NCBI GenBank assembly: GCA_021014945.1
Contig: MU266433.1
Span: 29,702 to 93,701, forward strand
Length of the DNA stretch: 64,000 nt
Source: Leucogyrophana mollusca
Lineage: Eukaryota > Basidiomycota > Agaricomycetes > Boletales
Direction: 5' to 3'
The translations under genes and the position numbers were made by a program. Positions 1-13,108 of this stretch are shown piece by piece; the first letter of the stretch is position 1; each line of letters opens with the position of its first letter. The notes beneath the pieces were generated by a model that ran no database searches, was not told the origin of the DNA, and saw nothing but the letters and a program-made list of their open reading frames with translations.

Positions 1-3000
1 CGAAGTGAGTATTTGAACCAAAGAGCAGATCCTGTCGTGGCTGGAGACGCGAAGGTGCTGGTGAATGAGCACCCGATTAGTTGTGGGAAGATGATAGACA
101 GCGGAACTGATGAATCTGATGATCATGATGGTGCACAGCTGCGACCAAAGACGTATACCTTTCTGCAGATGCCAAGTCGGAGTCCGAGGTGTTTGGGGGC
201 ACATCTGATGCACTTTCGCACAAGGAAGCACGAAAAAGAACTCACCAGCGCCGGCGTTGAACTTCGATCCAAATTTATAGTGGCGCCACCTTGGCGCAAC
301 CCAAAGCATTGAACTTTTCTCGTTCGTCGAGCGGCAACGTAGAGGGGTCTCTCAGTGACGGAAGATAATGGGAAGTCCTTGCGACGCAAGTTGTATTCAT
401 TGTGAGTCCCAATAACAGCACCCTGCATTTGCTTGTGATTGGTGAGGAGGAAAGCTGCAGACGCCACCTCTGAACAAAACAAACTGACGCCAGGTGCTAG
501 GTTAGGGTCAGCACACAATATCTATCTCTCTCGGATGCCCTTGCAACTTGGACCTGGACCACCAGGCCGCTTTGTCGCGTCCTTACGCTTTGCGTACTAG
601 CCATTTGTCGCGCAAAACAACCCGATAGGTCTCTCCAAAACATGGCGCCACTCCAGGGGATATTGATGAGCATCGATGTACTCGGTGGCGCTTCACCCCA
701 ATAAACCTACATACAAGCTTCCCCCTCGGCTCTGCCTATTTCGACCAGAGAACCTGACAGCCAGGGCCGTAACCTTTCCCCAATATTAGGGAAGCGTACA
801 ACTGCAGGCCATTGTTCACAAGTGCCTCAGTAATCGGTATCCGGATCACCTCTACTCTCATCGAAGACTCGGACGTGACGATAGTCAACATAAATTTAAT
901 CACATGCGTGTCGAGTAATATGAACCCGATCCGGAACCATTTTTATTGTCCATTTTCTCGCAACAGTCCAGCGCGTGGCTTCCCCTCGCTTATATCCAAG
1001 CTCCTGTTTGGAGGATGGTCAGTCAACTTCATGACCGTGATTGTGAACCTGACCATTGGACCACAGGTGCCCGCAAGCTATTCAGGGTTCCTGGCCCACC
1101 TAAATTCCCGGAAGAGCTTTGAGGTCGTAGATTACCCCCCATTCTCATGTAGCCCGCCCCCAACAACTCCATGGCTTGACCGGGCTATGGGGCGTCATCG
1201 TACGGCCTTCATTGGGCCCGGAAGCCTCTGGCCGCCGTCGAGGCAACCGCGATTGTAGTGATGTATATCTATTACGCTTCCCCGGCGTCTACGATGAATG
1301 TTGCTGCCAGGCTGGTGTCAGATGAGGGAAGTTGGCATGTACAATCTTTTCGTCTTCACAGGCTTTCTTCACCTAAACTAGGTGAGAACCATGTTGATAC
1401 GTACATGGGTGTTGCGTCGGGGTATGCGCAGGCCTTCATTTGCAGTGTTGGTATCTTTTCTAGTTCTATGTCTACACGATGTGTTGCAAGGTCCTCATTC
1501 TCTGATCCCCTTGTACTTCATCTCTACCTCACCGAATTGTTCTTGCCCCCTCCATCCCGTTCTTTACCGACTCCAGGATTTCGAAATTTGCCTTCCGACG
1601 CTCCTCGACAACCCCGCCAAGAGCCTCTTCGAACCATCGCTCGCCTTCAGGAACGTCACGCCACCCGCCCCGGAGAAAATGTATGTACTTCTTCATATTA
1701 CCGGCCGGGGCGACACGAAGGCCCTGAGCTTGAGCCCAATGGGGCGGAGGGTGGGCGGGAGAGAAAGAAGCAACGTTCGAATCTGCGCTCGGTGGTTTCG
1801 AAAAGCCTTCGCAGGCCAAAACGATGGCAGGAGGGACTGATATGCGGCCATGTTTAAAACAAACATAGGAGATCGCCACACAATAGAGGGTCGCGCCGTC
1901 AGGCTCGTCACCCCGTGACTGAGCTATGGCAAGTGCTTTCATCGCCTTGGCGGTCTTATCCGCCTGTGAATGACAGTCCGCTTCAAAAACGTTACTTGGT
2001 GTGACAGGCGTGGAATGCCCTTTCGTAGACGTGTTCAGAGAAATTGTAGGTGCACCATGATTGCGATTAGATCCTGGCGTCGACTGTGATGCCTTCGAGG
2101 CAACAGATTTCTTGTTCGACGACACGAAGCGGGATATTACATACATCTGGGTAAGGTTATGTGGACTGTACTCGAAGAGGTTAGAACAACAGACATACCC
2201 ATTTGTGATCCCACGCTCCGAAGGTCATTCTAATCTCGTAGCTGGCGAAGATCGGGATCTCGCGGATGAAGTGGTAGTGCGTGGCTAAATAATTCAGACA
2301 AGCATTTGTTCGGAAAGATCCCAGTGGAAGCGATATTGAGAACTTACATGCAAGGCCTACCCAGCCACCGCTCCTCCCAAACGCTGGGAAAGCGTTTAGA
2401 GCAGTTTTGAGACGAGCGGAATCCAGGATCTTTATTGACATGAACCATATGACTGCCTGTGTAAGACAAAACGATGCATACCTTGGCGTAACTGGAGTTG
2501 CTCAGATGCCCATAACAGTCGGAGTCGTCTAATCCTATTCGACGTAACTGTTCAGTGGAAATCCGCGTGCTAGTGACTCTGCATAGTGGAGTGCATGGTC
2601 ACGGGAAATGCAAGTTGGGGACTTACCCGCCCAACTCTTGTGGACCGTTACCATCTCAAACGGGTTCATGCCGACTGGACATAAGGATTCAACCCAGTCA
2701 TCGAGAACTTTCGTTCGTGTGGCTTTTGGCGTAAAGAAAAGCCGCAGGTAGAGCAAATAGTAGCGGATTTTGACGGCCCCAATGGGAAAGAAGACGCGAA
2801 CTATGTTCGATAGCAATGGTCAGCGTTAACGCCCGTGCGACCGACACTGAAACAGACTTGGACGACGTACTGTGCCATGCGAAAGGTAGAGACCGGAAAT
2901 TAGCAAGCAGGACTAGAAAGCACAAGTACTTGACCACAATTTGCACGGACCGCGACCGCGGGGATACTCGTTGGAAGAGTCCGGTAGATATCGCAGATAG

Positions 3001-4084
3001 CTTGGTGAGCGCTTCCAATCGATCCTTACTTCTGAAGGACGCCATTCTCGAGACGGGATTTATACGTCTACTCGTCAACGCCACGAAGATGGGTCACTCA
3101 GATGCTACTGACGATGCCGGTGAGTGCTGGATGTGAGTTTTTCGAGTCAACGAATGGTTCCACATCATCCATATCAACCCGTGTCCCCACATGGGACAGT
3201 GATGCAGGTGATTAAGGGAGACCGGTATCAGGTGCATTACGCGAAGATATTCATGTGTTTCGTGGGTTACAACGTTGCCGCTTGTGCCGTTCCACTGCGC
3301 GTGAATACCCGTTAGATTCCCGCGCACCTTGTGTCCCTCAAAGCCACAAGTTGATTCATGCGACGAATGATGTCGCTTGAAGCCGAGAAAAGAGCTGGTG
3401 GGAGGTACAATCTCCTCAATCCCGATGACGTGTCTCCAAAGCCATCGGTAATAATTAAGTATGCTACAACATCGACGCCTCCAATGAGCAGCTGTTGGTA
3501 CAAAATACTCAGCCTGCTTGAGTTGCGGCGTAGCCTACCTTCACCTCTTTCGCTGTGCCGTTCAAGCATCCGCGCAACTCGGTAGCTTCTAGTTGAGAAC
3601 GAGAACACTTTGCTTGCGGCGCCAAGTCGGAGTCGGAGCGCACTTTTGAGGGGTCGGCCGGTGCCGGCTGGGAGCACCTGGCGGCGATAGGGGCCAAATA
3701 ACACTCCGTCACGACGAGCATCTGGTATCCCCAGATGGACTTCGGGATGAAATTAACGGTCACGGTTTTTGTGACATGGACGGAGGCATCGATTTCGAGC
3801 ATATCTAACACAAAGTGATTACCCAGAACTGAAGCCCTTTCGAGGTTCAAGCTGACTACCTATGACAGTACATAGATTAGTATGGGACACGCGCGTACTT
3901 GTATTGAATGGCTTGTTGATGTAAGACTCAGCTATCACTTGTTCTTGCGGATTGGCATCTACTTCCGCATCTGCCCTTTGTCTGCTGCGTATATGGTCGG
4001 TGGGCCAGGAAGGAGCATTGGTCATGTCGGCCAAATCCCCAACAACCTAATGATCGTGTACCATACACACCGCCATGCCAGCGA
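1..4084. other. Gene-poor stretch, no gene assigned
   Basis: No reading frame here combines a convincing start, plausible introns and a recognisable domain. The longest open frame is on the minus strand at 1529-2146 (205 codons). It has a moderately protein-like composition but no motif I know, and no neighbouring exon joins it. I treat the stretch as intergenic or decayed DNA; a lineage-specific gene at 1529-2146 cannot be excluded. Confidence 0.4.
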
Positions 4085-5181
4085 TCTTTATTTCGGGACG
4101 GGAACGTGGCCATCTGTGCTAATGTCGACAACCAATTTGGAGACGTCGTCTTCCGAGTGCATGAATCGGTACTGTCCATGCACTCTGTCGTCTTCGCAGA
4201 GATGCTCTCCCGGTCTCTATCTTCGCAGGCTAGCTGTTATGACGAAGTGCCGGTGGTATCTCTCGAGGATGATGCGAGTGAGATCAGGACACTTTTGCAT
4301 GCCTTCTATCATCCAATGTCAGTGCTTCGTTCGAGCATGCTGGAGTTCGCCATGTGACCACACGATCGATGTTACAGACCTCCCGTCTCTCGCTTTACCA
4401 GAATCATGGTGTCCACGCGCCCCCAGCTATTTTGACTAGCCACCAAGTACAGATGCACTATCCTTCTAACGTCTCTCGCTGCGCCCTTCGAGATGCATGG
4501 CCCCAAGACCTTCTCGACTGGGACATCCGCGAAGGGGAGATCGAGGGCCTGATCAAAACGCTGCAGCGTCAGTTGAACGCGCCGTTGGTTCACTGGGCAG
4601 ACGAGATCCTGCCTGAACCTGCGTCTGCCACCCGACTCGTTCGGGATATACTCTTATGGGCGGCGCGCGATGATTCTGACGTCGATTCGGAACCAAACAG
4701 TGCTTTTGCTCAGGTAATGAAAGACGTGAGATCTATCCTTCCTGTTGGGTTCTTTCACCTCTCGCAGATCCAGCCCGGCGCAGATTGGGACGTCTGGAAA
4801 GCAGTACCGGCTGGTATGCAGATGAAAGACGATGTCGAGGCGCGGTGGTGGGATGGCGAGCGGACCACTTGTTGGTTCTTACTCGACACATCACGGCATA
4901 ACGGGACCTCGTCCCCCACTCTCTGGAACGAGGTAGGGAGATAATGGAAACGGTTTACAGACCCTGCATGCCGGGATGGTTTTTCCGGAGTGGAAATGCT
5001 GCGCACGAGAGATCTGCTGAAGGATTTCCTCGAAATGTGTGCTAAGGGCGGCGAGGCCATGTGCGAGAAGTGTCGGTTAGCGGTTGATGAGCACGGTTGG
5101 GAGGCGAGAGAGGGACTGTGGGAAAGGTTGCCTGAGATTTTACGGCTCGAAGATTTTGGAGGGTGTAGGAAAAAGACATAG
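4085..5181 (+). pseudogene. Broken BTB/POZ-domain gene
   Basis: The translation follows the expanded fungal BTB/POZ family, adaptor-type proteins whose BTB fold mediates protein-protein contact. The BTB start pattern (DLYF, then DGNV, FRVHESVL, VVFAEML) is seen at about 4085-4200. The characteristic middle part (QVQMHYPSN, LLDWDI, ILPEPASATRL) lies at 4440-4640, and the C-terminal part (LLKDFLEMC, CEKCRLAV, LWERLPEIL) at 5000-5160. These pieces lie in three frames. One base appears missing between LYF and DGNV near 4095. The first frame ends in a TGA at about 4355, and another shift is needed near 4990. The intact relative at 50281-51375 shows the same order of motifs without breaks. Some interruptions could be introns, but the 4095 shift cannot be spliced away, so I call it dead. 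Confidence 0.7.
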
Positions 5182-5299
5182 TCTGCATATCTGCCGTCCG
5201 TCAGAATAAATGGCCGATATATAGTGTTGGATGGTATCTACAAGCTCTAGTTGATATACAGCAGGACGATGCGCGCAAATTAGATTGTCTACCTGACCT

Positions 5300-6438
5300 T
5301 TATTCTAGTTTCTTCTCAGACTCGGTGAGTGCTCCTGCGGGTTGCTCTACGGTCTGTTGAGACTTGGCGTTGACCGCGCTGAGGTATGTGTCTGAATAAA
5401 AGGCATTAGTCAAGGGCAACGACATAGAACGCCAAAAAAAAGCCTACTCCAGAACAAGCTGACAACACTGACGACTACGAAACGAAGGTGGTGGGGCACG
5501 ATTGCGAAGTTGATGATTTGAGTCGGTATGAATACTCCCCTGTGAGAGGAAATAAAGCAAGCGAATGGGTGCGATGAGCGTGAGGATTGCGCAATGCAGT
5601 GGAAGAACCCTGCTGATCATGAAACAGGTTCTTACCAGTTACGGATCAACGTCGGGGTGTAGGCCTGAGATGGGACGACCGTCGCGTGAGTGAGGGGAGG
5701 TGAAGCCACAGTATTCGACTTACAGAACTAATGCGCTCCTGTGCGCCTGAAATACCTTTACCCTCCAAGATACTCATTGTGCCAAAGAAGAATCCCACAG
5801 CAACTACATACGTGGACAAGGGAATGGGAAAAAAGATTAAGAATAGAATAGAATAGACTGCGAAAGGGCCAGACTTACCGGGTGTCAGCACGGCTTGATC
5901 AAGCCATACCTGAGAACGATATGAAATGAATGTATTGAGTGATTTACGTGGCAAGGAAGGGTGATGAAAGGACGAAAGGGTTGCGCACGCGGTAGATAAC
6001 AGCTTTTGTCGGACTAGGAAACTTGATACGATTGAGGAGTTGATACCATTTTGTCAAGGCAGGCCCAAAGAATGCACCTGAAGAGGAACATAGATCGAAC
6101 TCAATCAGTCATATATCAATTAAGAACCACACAGACACATACCTCCATAAAACGTTAATCTCGCAGTTCGCATGAACTGAGTGCAATTCATGAGTGGTTG
6201 CGCCCATATTGATGGGGATTTGGGTGTGAGAGAATACGTACATCATGGTTTCGTCCTTGACGTTCGATAGCTTGTTGAGCTATCACATCCCCAGCGCCAA
6301 ACAGGAAAGCTGCAGTGGCCGATTGGGCAAGGACTGGTCGGCGGATTAGTGCGGCGCTGAAGTAAGGAAGGAGTTGATACAACTTGGGAGGACAGAAGAG
6401 CGATAGACTCACTTGTAAAGTCGTAATACGGATGCCAT
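5300..6438 (-). CDS. SYM1: Mpv17/PMP22-family protein (SYM1-like), 9 exons, 195 aa
   Basis: Small membrane protein of the Mpv17/PMP22 family. Fungal SYM1 sits in the inner mitochondrial membrane and is needed for growth under heat and ethanol stress. Exons on the minus strand: 6438-6413, 6356-6242, 6176-6143, 6077-5989, 5909-5879, 5803-5724, 5664-5636, 5539-5448, 5391-5300. All introns are GT-AG and the frame runs unbroken from ATG (6438) to TAA (5300-5302), giving 195 codons, the usual family length. Family hallmarks seen: MASVLRLY then ALIRRPVL at the N-terminus, FGAGDVIAQQ (about 28-37), GPALTKWYQ, WLDQAVLTP (about 90-98), GFFFGTMSILEG, NWGVFIPTQIINF (about 134-146) and WNTYLSA near the C-terminus. 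An ATG at 6412 would open a longer frame, but it reads an intron and loses the conserved N-terminus, so I prefer 6438. No paralogue is seen in the window. Confidence 0.9.
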
Positions 6439-6814
6439 TTCTTCTGGCTTTTGTGGATGGCTCCCTCTATTCGCCTGCGGCTGGAGAAAATACGAACACG
6501 GATGGAGTCGAAGCGGTGAAACAGACGACTGGGAGCAATGCCGCGGAATTTAAATATTTTTAAAGGCAGCTCTCCTGGATCGCCACCTCCAATGCAACTC
6601 GCAAAGTAATCGTTGTTCAAGGTGTCAACAACTCGTATCACGAGTCTTTTCGGAGCGTATCTGTAAAAGATAGTACGCTATTTGTGAGCGTACATATTTT
6701 TTACCCCAATATCTTTTAATTTCAATCCCTCACCTGAGCTGACCGTGGCAGTGACCTTGCCTTTCATACTTGAACCTATCCGATACAGGTTGATGGTAGT
6801 CATTTCACGGACCA

Positions 6815-6988
6815 TCTGTGGTCGACATCCATGTGGAGCTGAAAGGAAACATCACGCCTTACGCTACTGCATCCTTCGTCGGGATAGCTTCCCCCAGTTT
6901 GGGTGCGATAATTCCAGTCGTCAATGTCACCGGCTATGGGCATGGGTATATCGTTGATTGTCTTGTATCCGCAAGGTACATCAAATAA
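6815..6988 (+). pseudogene. Possible coding relic, family unknown
   Basis: One frame reads about 57 codons (SVVDIHVELKGNITPYATAS, later GAIIPVVNVTGYGHGYIVD) to a TAA at 6986-6988. Its composition, alternating hydrophobic residues with glycines, looks like a beta-rich protein rather than random sequence. No start codon or upstream exon joins it in frame. I do not recognise the family; it may be the last exon of a decayed gene or chance. Confidence 0.2.
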
Positions 6989-9673
6989 ATTATTGCTCGC
7001 GCTTTGTTCTTATTATTGCCTGGTGGCAGGTCACAGATAATACCCAACATGCTCGCATCATACGTCTACTGTGACGTGCGGTTCGCATCGTGGAAAATTT
7101 AAATCATGTATGCGAGTGTGCGCCAGGTATTTCTCCCAAGGAACCGCGGTGGATTTGAGCTACGCCCACAGTGCTCTGCTGGCCAAGTAGTCGACTTCAC
7201 GGTATCACGTGTACACTGACGTCCATCCGTAGTAGAATGGAAGCACAGACATACTTTTATCGCGGTCGTGAGGCCAGTGAACACGCTACGGCCTCCCAAG
7301 AAGTTTGGTTACCGTTCGAAGCAGCCATACTCTTCATGACACATAGCAGTATTGGGTCAGCACTTCTGACCTTTTTTCTGGTGGTGAATTCCGTTCTAAA
7401 AGTATAAGGCGCAACTACAAGTTCGGGGACCTGTCTTACTTGCAATGCACCCCCAGAAGGTGGGCATTCGCTACTTCTCCGGAGCCGTTCTTTGCTTGCA
7501 TGTACTCATTGACAGGACACTGCTTCGTATCGCCACCCCTCTCCCTCAAGTTCCGGTAGGTCTACCCGCCCAGCGTCCCCGTGGTAGCCTATTTCCTCCA
7601 CCTTAAGTGATTTTTGTGTACTACAAGGACACTGCCGTTGTCTTGGGATATGTGCCTGGGCACTAGAGGCTCCAACAGAAGTGTTCCTATGTGAACGAGT
7701 TCCGAGAGTTTGGTGAGAAAAATATGAACAATTCCGGGTTAGACTCTCCGGGCGGACAGCTTGCTAATCCTAGAGCTTGCAATGAGTGTACCGTGATCTG
7801 GTCACGCCATGAAACTGTCGACCCGTACGGTACGAAGTACTCCGGTAACATGATATACACTAGGTGGGTGTGCGGTAGGGAATATACTACACATTTACAG
7901 ACATATTCATTGCGTGGCCAACAGGGCAATGCGACACCATGTTCTGTTACATCCAAGCCCCAAACGGCTCCACTCATCAATACCGCCGACTTCTCGTGTT
8001 GTTGTGTGCCTTACCCGTGTTTTCCCTGCGCAAGTCACGACCCAGTGGTACACGGTGAAAATATATTCTAGTTACTACCTTCTAATCCGAAGGTACATAC
8101 ACAGTTATCGGAGCACATGGGGAACTGGTGCATTCCTACCACACCACAGCTAAATATACCCATGATCACGGACGGGTCCGAGGACTTTGGCACATTGTGT
8201 GTTTTCTCTCGATCATTGACTCCGATGGAATCGTCCAGGTGGGCATGCAATATTCCCGGTTGCTGCACAACTTACTGAATCGCCAGACGTCGGATGGAGA
8301 GTCTTCGTAATTTAAGCGCGGACAATTAATCTCAAACTGAAAGCGAGACCTAGCCGCGAGAATAAAAGTCTCTGGAGAGTATGGAAAAGGCACGTCGATC
8401 AACCCCGTATGCAAGGGTCAGCGGGACAGGGGATATTAAGTAATTGGACAACGTAGCTGTCGAGCAAACGAACACCTTTGACTGACCTGTACTTGATCGA
8501 TGTGTTAATCAGCGTGGGTTTCCACAAGACCAAGTTGGTCGATTCGGATGAAATGATCGAACTGCGATTAGTGCTCGGGTGGGGCACGCATACTATATCT
8601 GTGAATTAGGTATTCGAGATGTCCACGGAATTCAGAAATAGGCCAGAGGAGGATATAATTTAAGCAGCCGATAACAGGAGGATGAGCTCACTGTCTCATA
8701 AATGTGATCGTGGAAATATGTCGGTCCTGGCTTGCGACCTCGTGCAACAGCGGTTGCAGCATATGTCGCCCTCCTTTGGACATGCCGCAATGGCCCCGAC
8801 AGATGGATAAGTTGTCTCATATCTGTCTGATAGTGGCGGTAGGTCATGGTATAAGCGCGCCTCCGCTCTTCAAGGAAGGATTTTCACAAGTTACCAGCCC
8901 TGGGGACGAGCGAGCGCATGGGACCGCCAAGCGAGTGACTGGGAGTGGGAAGGGGTGAGGCGAGAGCCGGGGACGATGCTGAAACGGATATACTACCATC
9001 CTCATATATGTGCAGGGTGGCTTTGGGTGATCGTGCTATGTTTGGAACCGCCGGGTGTTATCGCCTCGTTATCACCTGGGTAGAACTGCCGTAACGTTGA
9101 TTCACTTCCTTTTGACTTCGACTCCTTCGAACCTCGACGCAGCGGCTCTCCGTGTTGGAGCTACGGTGATTGCGTGTTTCGTCGTTTGCACAATCTTGAG
9201 TGCGGGATAGCCACCATCGTGAGCAGCGTTCCTGCGTGCGACAAACACGGGAGCACTCGTCGAATACAACGACAATCAACTTGCATTGATCTTTGTGCTA
9301 TCTGATGACAGCCGGATGAGGATGAGAGCATTAGCCCCATCCGCATAAAAAAAGGTTTCAAGCTCCCCCGGTTCGTCCCGCGATCATTTCTGCGCAGGTA
9401 TGTCGTGCGTAACAAGGCACTCCCTTCCTCGGATTTCTCGCAGGATAGTCGGGTCCAGTAAAAAAATTCATGGGAATAGTGCGTGTATCCAAATTCTCAG
9501 AGGATACCACAATCGTACGCGAATGCATCTGCGGCATCAGGAACAGAATTCAGCCAGATTCGACAGACTAATCTACATCCCAGCAGTTTCCATCACACCG
9601 TGCGAGCATGAAGGGGGATCGGCTCCTCATGCCCAAACTGGTAGGAATCAGGCTCACCCATACCATGGTGTGG
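6989..9673. other. Gene-free stretch
   Basis: Only short, mutually overlapping frames on both strands. No motif, splice structure or repeat shared with the rest of the window was seen. The right edge is the promoter side of the transporter gene at 9775. Confidence 0.45.
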
Positions 9674-9679
9674 TATAAA
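9674..9679 (+). promoter_or_regulatory. Probable TATA box of the GPR1/FUN34 gene
   Basis: A perfect TATAAA lies 101 bases upstream of the ATG at 9775. It is followed by a pyrimidine-rich stretch (about 9700-9735), as expected for a fungal core promoter with a short leader. Confidence 0.5.
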
Positions 9680-9774
9680 GGAATGCGGGCCATCCATGTC
9701 CCAGCCCTTGCCCCCGCTCTCCCCTCTTCTGTAGCTCAGTACCTACACACCGCCGGCCAGCCACACTCATAGTC

Positions 9775-10772
9775 ATGTCGACCAACTCGGACATCGAAAA
9801 GGAGGGCAGAGATAACTACTACGTCCAGACCGTGAACATGGACTCTCCCCAACCCCAACAGCCCATGATGCAGCCATATCAGCGGACGTTCGGAAACCCT
9901 GCTCCTCTGGGGATGTTGGCTTACGGCACCGTCTTCCTTTGCTCCTCTATCCTCACCTTGGGTGCCGGTAATGTGCACACTCCTAACCTCGTCTTGGTCT
10001 TTGCAACTTTGTAAGTTGTCCGTGTCCTCGTGGTGGTTGTACAATACTCATCGTTCCGTATAGCTATGGTGGCATCTCGCAGACCCTCGTCGGCATGTGG
10101 GAGATGTTCCTCGGGAACACTTTCAGCGCGTAAATAGCCCTGGTTGTACCACCGTCTATCGTACCAGCTGACCGTGGGATCTGCAGTACTGTCTTCACCA
10201 CTTATGGCGGTTTCAACTTGAGTTACGGTGCTCTTTACCTGCCACAAATCGGTCTTGCGTAAGTTGTCTCTCGTACTCCGCTCTGAAAAATTTGCTCAAT
10301 ATGTTACAGCGCAGCATACTCCGTTGATGGCGTCGTCACACAGGAATTCTACAACGCCATCGGCATTTACCTCGGGATCTGGTGGTATGTTGCGGTGCAC
10401 CGGGGAACCTCCGTACCAGCCCTGACAAAATGTCTAACAGCTTGATCACCTTCGTCTTTGCCCTCGGCGCCATCCGCACCACTGCGCCCATTGTCGCCAC
10501 ACTCGGCTTCACCGTCTTTGCCCTCGCTTGCCTCTCGGCCAACGCATTCACAGGTTTGTTCTTCTGTTCAATGCCATCGCTGGAACAAAAATAATTGATC
10601 GTGTTGTTTGTGATCTATAGGTAACCCACACCTGGCAACGGCTGGTGGAGCCCTCGGCATTTGCGCATCCTTTGGCGCATACTACGGTGCACTTTCACTC
10701 TTCTGGACGCAACAGACGACCTTCTCGTTCATCCGCCTCCCCCCTCTCATCCTCGCCCCCCCTCCCGTATAA
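9775..10772 (+). CDS. GPR1/FUN34/YaaH-family acetate/ammonia-type transporter, 6 exons, 237 aa
   Basis: Plasma-membrane transporter family with six membrane helices; yeast Ady2/Ato and Yarrowia Gpr1 are the known relatives and carry acetate or export ammonium. Exons: 9775-10010, 10064-10129, 10187-10258, 10310-10384, 10441-10553, 10621-10772. All introns are GT-AG (53-67 nt) and the frame stays open to TAA at 10770-10772. The polar N-terminal tail of about 40 residues precedes the family signature NPAPLG (41-46). Later hallmarks are SSILTLGAG, YGGISQTLVGMWE, NTFSATVFTTYGGFNLSYG, FYNAIGIYLGIW, and the helix pairs around FVFALGAIRTTAPIVATLGF. The tail after the last helix is short and proline-rich (LPPLILAPPPV). 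The exon 4 donor could be placed three bases earlier, changing one residue. Substrate cannot be read from sequence. Confidence 0.92.
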
Positions 10773-12503
10773 ACGGGTTCTCACTACACTTCCCTGTCTT
10801 TGACAGGGTGAGGAAAACGCGTGGGTGAGGTTGCTTCAGGGTCGGCTCGGACTTCAGATTTGCTGCTGTCGATGACGGCTCTTTAGCAATGTGTAGGTCA
10901 GATATCATTTTACATTTGCATGTTCGCCGCAGATTCAACATTTTGCATGTGCTGTGAGGTCGGCACCTATTATGATAATGGAGTAATGTCAATGGCTTGT
11001 TTCGTCAAATGTCTTCTCGCCCTCAGTGAAAACCCGATCCGCTTGGGGATTTTGCAACTAAGTACTACCAGGAGGAGATGATGTGCCTGGAACAGCGATC
11101 ATCTTCGACCGCTTGCAGCTCAGACGTGCGATCCAGAGTAGCCGACGTTATGTGAGCTTGGACTAAACAACATGGGCACCGTCGGCCGGACTTCGTCAAA
11201 TCGTTGGGTGGTGAGTCTGGGCATATTCAGCGGGTGTCATCGGTATTGTAGGGAGATAAAGAACCAGTCCACTTCTTCTACAGCTCAGACAGGAATGCCG
11301 TCAGCTATACAACCAAGAAAACTCCTAAAGCTAGCGACTGATTCGGAGTAACTCTGGTTCTGTCCTAGCCTAGTGCTCTTGATCAGTACTGATACTGAGC
11401 ACCAGGCGACGGGGGCTGGAGAAACTGCGGTAGCTTCTACCAAATACCCCCCCCCCCCCTGCCTCCTCATATCATTCAAAACGGGCACTCGGCAGCTTAT
11501 GCACGGAAAGGAGACTTCTTTCGTGGGGGTGCTTTGGGAATATGGCAGGGAGGTTCTTTAGCACGTCTAGTAGATCTTTGACGGGTTTGGTCAACGGACT
11601 GTGTTCGTTCCAGCCTTCGAAACGAGGCGATGGACAGAGCGGGGGAAAGAGCTAGCTCTTCTATTCTGTACCAGAGCCACGAGTGATTTTCCGAGTCCTT
11701 CAAATTTAGCAGAGACCACCGCGCGGTCCGTTCTCCCGGTAATCCTCTAAGCAAGCCCATGTTCCCCGCAAGACGTCGTAGTCACTGGTGGCGCGAGTAC
11801 GTTACAGCTGGTAGGATGCGGCGAAATACGGCGAGAATACCAGCATCCGCAGTAAGGAGAATTGCTGACGCAGGCTCAAACACGTAGTCGTCTAACTTTG
11901 GTTCCAGGAAAAGCCGCCAACCGGGTCCGACACATCGGCTGTGAGACCAGACGCGAATTATGTGCTTCCTTGTTTGAGTCTATTCCACCCCGAAGTCGTG
12001 GATGGCCAATATTTTTTGTAGTCGAGGGGCAATGTCTCCCCGCAGCCGTCCATTTGGTATTTTATCTAGAGACAGTGTATATTTGACTCTAGAAAACACG
12101 GGTTGGTCACTCACGAGAACCTCTTCGACGCCCCACAGGCCGCCAGAGCCAGAAAGTCCGTGTCAGTTCTTGTCTGAGGAACGCCAACTCACGGCTTACG
12201 TGTAGAAGTAGTGGCCTCAGTTGGTGGCGCGCACTTGTCGATTGTCCTCGAGGTGGAGAATTCGGGTGTCTCGAAGTAGGTCCCCTTCCTCGATGGCGAC
12301 CGCGATCCCTCTCCAGAGTCAGTATTCTTTCCGTAGCCTCTGACTTAATATGTTTGGCGGGTTGAATAGATAGATCCGACGACCCCTCAACTAGCCATGG
12401 TTCCAGCTACACAGTGCAATCGAGGGATCATAGTAGCCCCTTACCCGTAAACGAAAGAATCTAGCTTAAAAGACATCGTTGGGACGAATCGAAGGGAGTG
12501 TCC
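10773..12503. other. Gene-free stretch with a poly-C run
   Basis: No supported gene. A C homopolymer of ten or more bases lies near 11449-11460. Short frames at 11285-11760 on both strands are unrelated to any family I know. The right end is the 3' flank of the pseudogene at 12504-13108. Confidence 0.45.
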
Positions 12504-13108
12504 CTACTTATATTGGAGAATTTGGATAGTGCCGTCATCGTGGGACGCGTCCGCTTGATCCTCAGAGTAACCTAGAAAACACAGATGCGTTGAAAACCGT
12601 CGCCATTTTCGCATTTGCTCGCGCCTTATTGCCGAAACAAGGAATCTCATAGGATAGTCCGGTTCAGGTTGCTTCTCAATCCGGAAACGAAGAGGCCGTC
12701 AATCAATATGAACATAAAGCACCAGTGATCTTGGAAGAAGAAACTCACAGCGAGAGGGCCGACCATCTTCGAGATGTTCCAATTTCCGCTGTCGTTGCCG
12801 CTGCTGATGGTGACATGGACAGTGGCAGGGAAGTTGAAGCCCGAAGGACCTGTACTCTCGGTTGTTGAACACGTTCGGCATGTGCACCATACTGCCTTAC
12901 CCCTGGAAAGAGACGGACGTGAGCTGGGTGCCGTCTCTGGTGACCTCGATGAAGGCCTTTCCCTCATAATTGGCGCTGACGACCTGGGATGGACGGCTGA
13001 AGTCATAAGGAGTGGATGAAGGTAACATCGAGAAAAGGGTTCGCTTACACCAGCGACGAAGCCGCGGTATCCAGGTTGGAGGGTGAAGCTCGCGGGTGTG
13101 TTGGACAC
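12504..13108 (-). pseudogene. Dead copy of the 138-aa small-protein family
   Basis: It aligns over all four exons with the intact copies (exon 1 at 13108-13049; exon 4 ends at 12504 in TAG). It keeps FTLQPGYRGFVAG, KAFIEVTRDGTQL, NFPATVHVTISS and ISKMVGPLA. It is broken in several independent ways: the start ATG is GTG with an in-frame stop just upstream; exon 2 has a TAA near 12893 where the others have CAA, and a frame shift just after SFG; the exon 3 donor GT is AT; exon 4 has lost a base near its start. It is the most decayed four-exon copy, so probably an older duplicate than those at 16.1, 34.9 and 41.2 kb. Confidence 0.85.

Noticed and set aside
13049..13108. GTG as a true start codon of the copy at 12504-13108
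   Set aside because: The four other lesions in the same copy show it is dead; a nuclear fungal gene would not normally start at GTG.
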